Positions 12,723 through 24,000 of a DNA stretch of 64,000 nucleotides are shown piece after piece; position 1 is the first letter of the stretch, and each line of letters starts with the position of its first letter. The notes below the pieces were generated by a model. That model searched no databases. It was not told where the DNA came from and worked only from the letters and a program-made list of their open reading frames with translations. The stretch lies in NCBI GenBank assembly GCA_032358165.1, contig JAALGY010000023.1, forward strand, positions 1,488,001 through 1,552,000, given 5' to 3'. Both the position numbers and the translations under genes were made by a program. Origin of the DNA: Diplosphaera chodatii. Its lineage: Eukaryota > Chlorophyta > Trebouxiophyceae > Prasiolales > Stichococcaceae.

Positions 12723-13175
12723 TGCCTCAGCAGCAGGCTGAATCGAAGCGGCAGCGACAGACGTTTCTGTATGTACCCTGTGATTCTGGAACTGCAGCAA
12801 GCTGTTGATCCCGAGCCCGGCAGCAGTGTATAGTCATTGTCCGTTGCCAGCGTGCGCTACTGACAGATTGCTGTCCACAGATTGCGGCAGAGAGCAGTTG
12901 ATAGATTAGATGCAGGGCAGGTCATGTAGATGTAGCTGATGCTTCACGGCACAGTTTGTACCTAGTCAATGACAGCAAATCAAGCGAAGAGTCCCTGTTT
13001 GATAATTATGTCAGAACGTTGCCTAACGAAATCAAGCGTTCAAAGCACAGCAGAAACACAGTTATGCTTGGCTGAAGTCTGCGTCCCATCCAGAAGGTCA
13101 CCATCATCTTCAGGAAAGCCAATCTTCAGCAGTTGCAGCTGCGGCAGATGAACCTGAGCAGCACCACTGTCAGCT
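12723..13175. other. Convergent 3' spacer
   Basis: About 450 bases between the XPF stop and the end of the minus-strand membrane protein. One minus-strand stretch (about 13155-13030) is open and could be an alternative last exon of that gene. Otherwise nothing is seen. Confidence 0.35.
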
Positions 13176-13971
13176 TCAGCAGCAGTCAACGTCACCCTTC
13201 CACGCCCATGAACTTTCGTTCACGCCACCACAGGATGCATTCGCACTTGTGGGCTGCTGTTCCTGGCCATGGCCCAGTATCTGGCCCTTCTTGGCAAGAT
13301 GCTCCATACCCAGCCGCTTGGCCTCTTCCTGTGCACGCTGCTGGCGCTTTGCCTGCATCGAGCCCCGACTGTGTTGATTTCGTACGACGCTCATAGCCAG
13401 TTGCCAGGGCGCTTTGTTGATAACATTCTTGGGCGAAGCGACCCGAATGTTCATGATGTGCAGACGCTCGCGTCACCTTCTGCCGCTCGTTCTCCTCCAT
13501 CTGCTTTTGCAAGAAAGCGGCTGTCCCCTCACGCAACTTCGCCTGCTGCCGTTCCACAGCCAAACGGCGCTTCTCCTGCCACTCTGCCGCCGCTGCCGCA
13601 AGCATGGGCAAGAGGCATGACATGGTCAGACACTCGATGCGAAACATGGTCCTGCCAGCACTATATTGGATGCAGGAAACAGTGCATAGCCTGAGATAAC
13701 ACGTTTTACCTGCAGGGACCCCCTGCGACTGGCTTGGCTTCCAGTAATTGTAGTAGAGCCAGACCAGTGCTCCAGCAAGGCACAGCACGACCAGCCCGTA
13801 TCGATCTTTGTAATCCCAGAATGCTGCAAGGAACGCCTCCTTTGCACTCAGCGGCGTTGGCACCGGCGCCGCAGCCGGCCCTGGTGCAACGGTGTCTGCC
13901 GCCTGTGGCACGGGGCCATCAGGTGCCGCCACCCGCACCGGCTGGTCCATTGCAATCTGCGGTAGCGCCAT
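13176..13971 (-). CDS. Single-pass membrane protein with cytosolic coiled coil (possibly selenoprotein S/VIMP-like)
   Basis: Three exons, 13971-13710, 13592-13477 and 13352-13176, join in phase (184 residues). Residues 1-45 are Pro/Ala-rich. A transmembrane helix follows (YGLVVLCLAGALVWLYYNYW), then a charged coiled coil (EWQEKRRLAVERQQAKL, QKQMEENERQK, EEAKRLGMEHLAKKG). The order of short N-terminus, one helix and Arg/Glu/Gln-rich coiled coil is that of SelS/VIMP, the ER-membrane adaptor that recruits p97 in ERAD. The tail lacks the Gly-rich segment with selenocysteine, so the homology is tentative. The last exon may instead splice at a GTGACG donor near 13190 to a short exon further down. 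Divergent from the LYR gene. Confidence 0.6.
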
Positions 13972-14518
13972 GCTCGGCCGCGAAGAGCTGGGCTGCCTTT
14001 GTTTGCTTGCAGCGGCTCTTGTGCAAACACGGACTGGTCTGCGCTTGTGGTCCTGACAGCTTGCGATCTTAACGACACTGTGTGCGCGCTCGCAAGGTCA
14101 TGTGTACATCAGACAGGCGCTGCAGCGTGCCAGAGCGCCTGATCGCAGCTGCACGCCCTGTACGTCAGCTTGACGCTGTTGTCGATCACACAGCAACTGA
14201 GAGACGCACTTGCCACCGTCGAGCGCGACTGAACAGTCCCAGAACCTTGGCAAGCACTGTCGCCAGTTTCGCACTTGCACACACCAATGTGTGAAATCAA
14301 GACGCTGCCGACCTGTGCCTTGTGCAGCCTGATTCACGCGCATGTGAGCACCATCACTGAGCATCAATCATCAAGCCCTCCTGTCTTGCTTCATGCAAAC
14401 ACTGAATGATGTTTCCCGCCACTGGGAGAGCCGGCGGAGATCGCTGAACTGAGTGTCGCACAGCAAACCTTCGACACTAGCGCGCGATCTGGGGCGCAGA
14501 CGACGCCATCGCTGATCT
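13972..14518. promoter_or_regulatory. Bidirectional spacer between the membrane protein and the LYR gene
   Basis: About 545 bases between divergent starts, without coding signal. It should contain the promoter that serves LYR and, if the LYR/BIG pair is co-transcribed, BIG as well. No specific element was identified. Confidence 0.4.
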
Positions 14519-15059
14519 ATGAGCTCAACTGAACTGTACAGGCAGCTGCTGAAGGCGGCGAAGGCTTTCCCAGTGCGACCGGTGGGGCGAAAGATTGCCT
14601 ACAACTGCAGGGAGCTATTTGATTGGTACCGACAGGAGACACGGCCAGGGGAGCTGAAACGCCTGCATGACGACGCACAAGCAGCTCTGCGTGTGATCGA
14701 CTGGATGCGCGCGCTCCCAAAGGTGGTTTCAATTGCCTCCTTTCATACTTGCTTGCTCGGCTGGCACGTCGCCCGGCCATGGTGTTGATTGTCTTCAACG
14801 AACACGATGCTGCACAGTCATATGGAACCTCCACCGCCATGCCAAGTGATGGAGCTGGCGCTACAGCAACCCACTTCTCCGAGATCTTCGGTGTTCATCA
14901 GGCACCATCGGCTTCTTGCCATCGACGAGTGCCTGTGCCAGCTACCAAATCGACTGCGAAAGGGCGCAGGAAGCAATTATGTACAGCGTGCACATGCAGG
15001 CGGGCTTCGACAAGTTGTTTGAGCACTTCCTGCCCCACGCGCGGCCCAAGCGGCAGTGA
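14519..15059 (+). CDS. LYR-motif (Complex1_LYR) protein
   Basis: Small protein of the LYR superfamily, whose members bind the mitochondrial acyl carrier protein and assist Fe-S cluster delivery or assembly of respiratory complexes. Two exons, 14519-14722 and 14970-15059, join in phase 0 to give 97 residues. The L-Y-R tripeptide is at residues 6-8, followed by the amphipathic helices expected of the fold (KAAKAFPVRPVGRKIAYNCR, EAIMYSVHMQAGFDKLFEHF). Length is normal for the family; which member it is cannot be told. The start context is poor (T at -3). The stop lies only 21 bases before the BIG start codon on the same strand. An extra small exon inside the 247-base intron cannot be excluded. 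Confidence 0.78.
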
Positions 15060-15080
15060 GGGGCTGGACACCCCGCAGCG

Positions 15081-18000
15081 ATGGTCGCGGCCCAGCTCAT
15101 CGGCTCCGCGCTGGAGAAGATCTGCGACGCGGCCTCTGGGCGGAAGTACGCATCCCTGCGGCAGGAGACTAAGGTGCATCGAACAGGTTCATCTGGCATG
15201 CTAAACCGCTCACTGTCCCGTGAAAGACAGGTGTGAACCTACTCATCGCGATGAACCGTGTGGTTTATCAAACACAGCTGCATCCTGCAGGAGCTGCTGG
15301 ACCGGCTGCCGGAGCTCCTAGAGGACTATGGCGCCCAACCGCCGCAGCCAGGTGTGCAACAGCTGCTGCGCTTTACTGGAGTGCAGCTGGAAAAATGGCC
15401 TCGACCGCGGCGTCCATCTGACCGCTATCTGAACTGTTGTGCGCAGATGCCGAGCTCCCTGCGCACGAGTTGCAAGAGGATGGCCCTGCGGCACTGGAGA
15501 GCAGGCCGACAGCAGACTCGGTGGCGGCGGCGCACCTGCCAGTTGCCGGCGAGCACGCCCTGCCGGCAACCGAGTCGGACGCTGCGGAGGCAGTGATGCG
15601 GATAACAGGCCCCGATGAGCCCCCGCCGGCGCCCAGCCAGCGCGCGCTGTCAGAAGAGGCTGCACATAGTGAGTGCAGCTACAGCCAGTCACCAGGAGTG
15701 TGTAGATCACCTGCGTCAGCCTCACTGCTTGAGTGAGAAAACCTGCTGCAAGGTCACCTTGGCTGCAGCAAGGCAAGGAGGCGACTTCAGTAAGAAGCTC
15801 CTGCGTGTTGCTGCAGCGCTGCTTGAGGTTCTGCGGCAGGCCATCGAGACCCGGAAGACCGCACTGGTGGAGGTGGCTCTGGACTTGATACAGCGCCTTA
15901 TTGCACATCAGGCGCTGCAGGTGGGTCCGAAAGTGAAACGCCTCGCACTGCTCAAGCTGTCACAGCTACAAGGGTCTTGCATTCCTGTAGCCACTACATG
16001 ACGCGCTCCGCGTCTGCATTTCCAGGGGCGTGTGTATACTATCAACCATAAGCGGGATGCTGCCGCATCCAAACCCAAGCGGCGTGCGACGGCGGACGAG
16101 GATGACGATGAGGCTGCGGATGACAGCGAAGGGCTGCCGCCCCAGGTGCTGCTCAGCAAACTGCAGCAGTGAGGAGAGGACTGGGGCTGGACATACCAGG
16201 CGTGCAGTCAGCATGAGTGTCGCCAAGCAGGTTGCCCAAGGGTGTTTTGGTTTCATGTGCACAGGCGCAGGCCGTGGAGCTCCTGTGCAGATGTGATGAC
16301 ATTGCAGACGATGGGGTGGAGCTGCGTGTGCTGAAGGGCCTTCTGACAGCCGTCACATCCAACACATTGCATGTACATGGGCAGGCGCTGCTTCTGGTGA
16401 GGCGCATTGGTTGCAGAGCTTACTAATGCTGGTCAGCTGGTCTGCTCAGAAGTGGGACTGCACTGTTGTGGCCATCCCCCATGCATTGAGATACAGCGCA
16501 ATCTGCAGGCCGTGAGGACATGCTACAACATCTTCCTGCTGTCCAAGAGCGAAGTCAACCAGAACACCGCCAAGGCGTCGCTCACACAGATAGTCAATGT
16601 GGTGTTCCAGCGCATGGAGCACCACTCAGAAACGGTGTCATTGCCCCCGATCATTGTGACCGATGTGCTCGGGCTGCCACCTGTGGAATCGTCGTCTGTG
16701 TCGGCCTTCGTCCAGAACTTCCTCCAGGAGGTGTGCCCAGCTGCCTTCCTTATATGCTGTTTATGCTGCTCAGCCTGTGATACATGCACGCAGATCTGGA
16801 TAGCACCCTCATAGTTATTATGGACCCATACGTACCTGCTCATGGTCCGTAGGTGGTGTCCACTGTGGACCCCTTTGGCTTCTATACTACCAGCCTGGAG
16901 GAGGGATTGAACGACGCCTTTGTAAATGACGCATTTGGGCGTGTGAACAGCGCTGACCAGCCAGGTATGGAACAGGCAACATTGACGTAATCGTGACCGC
17001 CAAGTCTTTGACTGTGAGGCAGTCAAAGACTTGATGAAGTTCAAGTTTTCAGGTCAGGTCGAACAGCCTGGGTACATGCCCGCAGGGACACCACTGTCGC
17101 CGATGAGGCCAGTCCCTGCCGACGGCGAACACCCTGCCGCAGCAGCAGCGGAGCCGGCCACAGACGCCGCAGCCGCCGGCGCCGCCGCCGATGCAGACGC
17201 TCCAGCACCTGCTGCAGGTGCAGCAGAGCCAAAGAATGGGGCCGCCGGCGAGCCGGAGGCGAACGGTGTGCCCAGCGGGGCATCGACGCCGCGGCTGCAG
17301 CTGCCGGGCAGCGTCACCATCCCCACCACGGTGCAGCCGCTGATCCCCCCGCCGCTCGGCGCCCCTGGCGGCCAGCCGGTGGCGACAACGCCCCAGAGCG
17401 CGCGCACTCAGGCGCTGGACCCGGTGCTGCAGAAGGACGCCTTCCTGGTGTTCCGCGCGCTGTGCAAGCTGTCCATCAAGACGGCGGACGCGTCGTCTGG
17501 CACCGACCTCACTGCCACCCGCGGCAAGGTGCTTTGATGCTGCACATGAAGTGCATCGAGCATCATGCCAGCTGTTGCATGCACACCATTTGCTAGTTAT
17601 CTGAATGCTGCCTGACATGTAGCACGAACACACAGCGTGCAGACTGCAGTTCACCAGCGCACACAACACCTGCTGCTGCCGCAGGTGCTGGCGCTGGAGC
17701 TGCTGAAGGTGCTGCTGGAGAACAGCGGCCGGGTGTTTGCGTCCAGCGAGAAGTTCGCTGATGGCATCAAGCACTACCTGTGCCTCAGCCTGCTGAAGAA
17801 CTGCGCATCTGCCAACCCGCATGCGCTGCGCCTCAGCTGCTCCATCTTCCTGACGCTCATCTCCAAGTTCCGCCACTCCCTTAAGGCCGAGGTGCGCAAC
17901 AGCCCTCTGGAATCCTGTTGTTGTCAGAATCGAAGGCACTCCTGTTTCTACTGCTGACATGACCTGTCAGCGGGGTGTGCACTTTTGACAGCATGCTGGA

Positions 18001-21000
18001 GGTGCCGTCCCTTACAGCCTAACCTTGTGTGACGAATGTAGGTTGGCGTGTTCTTCCCCATGATCCTGCTGCGCTCCATTGAACCGCCGCCTGCTGGCTC
18101 AACACCACCAGGTCAAGGTCAGCACCTCGGCAGCAGCCTTGACATCCAAAAGACATCAAACACATACAGATTCAGCAAAGTTTGCTGAGGATTGATTGGG
18201 TAGAGCATGGAGCTTTTGTGGCCAGCAACCTGCAACATGTGTCATGCAGGGCCGCCGCCTGTGGATCTAGGCCAGCGGGGCGTCGTGCTGCGGTGCCTGG
18301 AGGCGCTCACTGGCGACGGCCAACTGCTGGTGAGGCCGACAGGCGCCCACTGGACATGGGATGGCCTGCAGTATTTGAGCCTCAGAACCTGATTGCAACC
18401 AAGCAGCTTTGAGTGTACGTCCTCTGATGGTGCGTCTGGTTGGCTGCAGGTCGACCTCTTTGTGAACTATGACTGCGACCTGGAGGGCGCCAACCTGTTT
18501 GAGCGCATGGTCACGGCGCTGGTGCGCATCGCGCAGACAGGCGCGTCGGCCGATGCGCCTGTGCCACAGCAGGAAGAGGAGCGCGCCCTTCGCGTGCTGG
18601 TGAGACATGATCGTACCCTGTTCTGTCAGTCGAGACTGCTGCAGCACCTGGAAGCACGGTGCCAGTAGCAGCTTTTGCAGCAACACAAGCACAAGCAGCG
18701 CTGGAGCTAGCACGCAGCACGAGCGAGTGTTGCATCACATTGCAGGCACTGCAGTGCTGCGTGAACATCCTGCGTTCGCTGGTCGAGTGGTACACAAAGA
18801 CGCAGCAGGCAGCCTCCCTGGCTGCCGCAGCCCTGGCAGCAGCGGCGGCGCCCGGCATCGACATTGTTGGGGATGACGCAGCCTCCGACTCCACTGCAGC
18901 AGGTGTGGCTTCTGTGCCTATTGCATGTCTATCGAAAAGCTGCATGCTATGCAGGGTCACAGGTGGCGGTTTGCAACGCCCAGGTTTCCTGCTGCACTGA
19001 CACAGTGTTCGTCACACGTGCAGACCACGGCGGCGAGGCTGCTGGTCCCGACAAGGAGGCAGCGTTGCTGGAGAGCTGGAAGGCCTACAAGACAGGCTTC
19101 CAGCAGGGCATTGCGCTGTTCAACAAGAAGCCCAAGAAGGGCATCGCCTTCATGCAGGAGCAGGTCCGCCAGCTGAGCATCCTTCGATTCCACCAGACGC
19201 AACAGTAGAGAACTTCTGTCATGAAAAGCCTGCCACAGTCCGCCTTTTACGAAGTGAGTGGTGCTGGTCTGCTCAGCAGATTCAGAATCACGCATGCCAA
19301 CAGAAATTTTATGTGCCTGGTGTTCCAGGGCATGCTGGGGTCGGAGCCTGCAGAGGTTGCCCAGTTCCTCACGAAGACCAGCGGTCTAGAGAAGTCGGTC
19401 ATCGGCGAGTACCTTGGCGAGCGCGAGGACACTGCGCTCAAGGTCATGCACGCCTATGTGGACGCCATGGACTTCACAGGCCTCGACTTCGATGCTGCTA
19501 TTCGGTGAGCACGACATGCGGGAGAACACGGCTGACTTCGTCATCGTCATTTGCCACGCTTACGTTCAATGCCGTCAAACCTGCAGTGTGTGCGGAGGGT
19601 GTCATTGAACGGTTAGCGGTGCCAAGCGTCTACATGCTGCTGAGCAGCAACTGGTGCTGCAGGCGGTACCTGGATGGCTTCCGCCTGCCGGGCGAGGCGC
19701 AGAAGATCGACCGCCTGATGGAGAAGTTTGCGGAGCGCTTCGTGCACTGCAACCCGGACACCTTCAAGTCTGCTGATGTCGCATACGTGCTGGCCTACTC
19801 CGTCATCATGCTCAACACTGATGCGCATAACCCCGGCGTGAAGAACAAGATGTCGAAGGAGGTACGGGCTGTACCATCAGTGATGCACTTGCCAGCCTCA
19901 TATGGCGTCGTATGGAGGGCGAATGTTGAGTGTCGCACAGTGCATACTCCTGCAGATGTCAACCCGCCACTTTATCGGTGCCATTGCAGGACTTCCTGCG
20001 CAACAACCGCGGCATCAATGATGGTGGCGACCTGCCCCAGGACTTCATGGAGGCTGTCTATGACCGCATTGTCAACAATGAGATCAAGATGAAGGTCGGT
20101 ATCCCCCGGATGCTGCTGTCGTTTGCCAACTGTCAGAGTTTACATCGTGTAGTCGTCAGACATCCACACCTTGGACCGTTGTGCTGTTTACACCTTACAC
20201 GGGTCAGTGCCACACCAAGGCAGAGTGCTTACCAGTGTCACTGCAACCCCTTGTGTCCTTATACTGCGCAGGACAATCCGACAGACATCTTGACAGCAAA
20301 GGAGCAGCAGGCCAAGGCAGCCAGCTGGATGGACAGCATTCTGTCGCTGATCCCGGGGCGCAAGCAGACGCACTCCAACGAACCCTCAGACGAGGCCATC
20401 CGCCGCACCCATGACTACCTCAGGTGCGCATCTAGATACAGCCTCGCATACAGCTTCAGACACTGTAGCTGTGCACAGATGAGGACTGGTTGCTTGGTGG
20501 TTGCGATACTAGCGCTAATGTTGTACTTCGATGTGCAGGGACCAGGCAAAGGGTGCCACATTCTTCAGTGCGGTGGAAGGCGAGACGGTGCGGCCAATGC
20601 TGGATGTGTCATGGGCGCCCTTCCTCGGCGCCTTTTCCGTCCTGTTCGAGGAGTTCCACGAGGGCAAGGTACACCTCATCGTTGGGACTCGCCACAGCAT
20701 TGCACCCACAGTTGCATTCTGGAAAGCTGACTTGATGCTTTCCTTGCTTTCAATGTTGTGAAGCGCCCCCTCTAGTGCCTGACTGCTGGCTATCGACATG
20801 CTGCGCAGACGGTGGGGCTGTGCCTGGCGGGCTTTGTATCCGCCATCCGCATCACCAGCCTGCTGGACATGGGCATGCTGCGCAACACGTGCGCATGTGA
20901 TATCCCTCCGCATCAGTCCTCAATGACCACACCACCGAGATGACATGGCAGCTGCAGTAGTAGCTGCCCGGGATGGTTCCCACTGAGTGCTCCACCATGA

Positions 21001-24000
21001 TTCAGGCGCCTGCAGATGTGCAAGTGCTGACAAAGTGTGCCAAAGGCATCATGGTCTGAAAACATCTACTCCTGGTTGCAGGTTTGTCACAAGCCTGACG
21101 CGATTCACCAACCTGCACACACCCGCAAGCATGGAGCAGAAGTCTGCAAAGGCCTTCCGCTCAATGCTCTTCGTTGCTGAAGATAACGGCAACCATTTGC
21201 ATGTGAGCATCTGTCGTTGTGATCACCCTCCTTTGTTTGCAACATGCATGTATTCTTCATGTTCACCCTTCCTATGTGCCTGGTATTGCATGATGCTTTC
21301 ATCATTGCCTCATATTCCTTTTTACGTCCGCCGCAAACAGGATGTGTGGCCGGAGGTGCTGCGCTGCATATCCCGCTTCGAGCTGTTGAGCCAGATGGCG
21401 ACGGGCGGCATCACGGACATGGCGCTGTTTGCGCCGCCCACGCCCGAGCCCGCCTCGCCATCCGGCTTCACCAAGTTCCGGCTGGGGCTCTTTGCCACCA
21501 CAGCCAAGCAGCCCAAGCCGGAAGGCAAGACAGTCCATCGATGGAAAGGCATATTCCAGCCGAAACCTCACTTTGGTGCTCTTGCCACCGACTTGACATC
21601 ACACAAACACAGCACTGATGCACTGGCTTCTGATCCAGCAGAGAAGCAGGCGAATGGGCATGAGCCGCTGCCAGAGCAGTCGTTCTTCCAGGGCGCAGCT
21701 GGGAAGGGGCACCGTCCGGAGCTCACACCCGCAGCCGCCGCCATCCTGCGGGACATCGATCCCCAGGTGTTCCTTTGTTTGTGCATCAACTTGCCAGTAG
21801 CTGTCGTACCTGTCGATGCCTTGCTCACAAACCAGCAAGTTTGCCTCTGACATCTGCCTCTTTTATGGCGTTGCAGGAGTTGAACCGCATCTTCGTGCGC
21901 TCAGACCGGCTGAACAGCGAGGCCATTGTGGAGTTCGTGCGTGCATTGTGCACAGTGGCACGAGAGGAGCTGCGGGCACCCGGCGCGCCGCGTGTGTACT
22001 CGCTCACCAAGATCGTGGAGATTGCGCACTTCAACATGACGCGCATCAGGTGCCTGCCTGTGTGCCTCCAGATGCTGTGAGGGCACATGCGGCCACTTCA
22101 GAGCAAGATTGCATACTCGGAATCCAATGCAACGAAGTGCGTCAGCTGTGGGACATGCCCGTGCAATGCGAGCTCTGCGACATGGCTGCAGGCTGGTCTG
22201 GAGCCGCATCTGGGCGGTGCTGGCAGACTTCTTCGTGGAGGTCGGCTGTCACCCTAACCTCCAGGTGGGCATCTTAAAGAGACAGCTTGCAAAAGCCTGA
22301 CTATGACCTGCAATGTGCAGCAGGTACGCAACAAATGCACAAGGTCACAGCACCATGTTGTGTATCTTTCAGGTTGCAATGTATGGCGTGGACTCCATGC
22401 GGCAACTGGCGATGAAGTTCCTTGAGCGGGATGAACTGGCCAACTTCTCCTTCCAGAACGACTTCCTCAAGCCCTTTGTCGTTGTCATGCGGCAGTCTAA
22501 GGCTCTGGAGATCCGTGAGCTCATCATCAGGTGAGCCGGCATTGACAGGTTGTATCAGCGCGGCAGTGCACAGTTGTCCAGTATCGCCTGAGCTGTGTTT
22601 GAAGCTGCCAAGAGCCTGAAGCAGCAGCATTATGGGTCATGCGCATTACAGACTTCGATCAATCAGCATATGCTGATATTGTTCGCGCTGCCCTGCAGAT
22701 GCGTGTCTCAGATGGTGCTCGCACGAGTGGGCAACGTCAAATCGGGCTGGAAGAGCATGTTCATGGTGTTCACGACTGCCGCATCTGATGAGGCGCCCAC
22801 CATCGTGCGCCTGGCTTTTGAGACAATCGAGAAGATTGTACGGGAGCACTTCCAGCACATCACCGAGACTGAGACAACCACCTTCACGGACTGCGTAAGC
22901 TGACCTGCTAGTTTGGTCCTCATCCATCCCGCAGTATTGTACCAGTTGGTAAGCCACAAAGGGAACCAGTACAGAGCCTCAAATGATCACAGAATGTGTT
23001 GCTGCACACAGGTCAACTGCCTGATAGCATTCACCAACAACCCGCACAGCCTGGATGTGGCACTCAATGCGATCGCCTTCCTGCGCTTCTGCGCTATGAA
23101 GCTAGCCGAGGGTGACATCGGTGGGTCATCGTTGGCTGATCTCCATATCTATCCTACTAGCCCTGAAAGTGATACGCAATTCGATGGTCCCTGGCATGGT
23201 AATGTCACCTTTTCCCCAACAGTGCATGTCTTCCTTCCAAATGAGTGCGCTCCATCTCGCCAGGGGACACAGAAACGCTGCCAGAGGGCACGGAGGCGCC
23301 ATTGGGCATGCACACGCTGCGTATCCAGGAGGCGGGCTCTGTGACGCTGTCGGCGGAGGATGTGCAGCGCGCAACACGCGACATCGCCGCCATGCCACCC
23401 CCACAGGCAAGTGCTTCAATGCTCACAATAACAGTTATGTCGATGAAGGAGCACTGCAGCTTGCAATACTGAACAGGAGAGTGCTGGAAACTGGTGCAGA
23501 ACGGACAATCACCATCTCAAGGGCCGACTGTAGGCGTGTGCCAAACGTGTAGAAAGCATAACACCGGAATCTGCACATCTCGCCATAGGTGGAGCCGCCA
23601 GAAACAGACGCAAGGGAGGGGCTGGACGGCATGGACACATCCTTGAGCGGCAGCCGGGCACGTGTCCCCGTCAGCAGCGGGCTGCGTTTCACAGACAAGG
23701 ACGAGCACATGTACTTCTGGTTCCCGCTGCTGGCGGGCCTGTCAGAGCTCACCTTTGATCCACGGGCAGACATCAGGTGATGTGCTGTAAATCACAGAGT
23801 GCTTGCCTTTGACCAGCTGTCTGTGACTGCAGGTTCCTTTGCTGCAAGTCAGCACGAAACCAACAGGGTTCAGTTTGCAGCCTCAATCAAGGTTGCCATG
23901 CTGCTATGTTTGAGTGTCATCTGTACATACGATTGCAGGTATAGTGCACTTGAGGTCCTGTTCGACACGCTGTCATACCATGGGTCCGCATTTACGCCGG

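Noticed and set aside
17049..17960. 303-codon minus-strand frame
   Set aside because: Antisense to the Ala/Pro linker and next exon of BIG, whose plus-strand reading matches the family.
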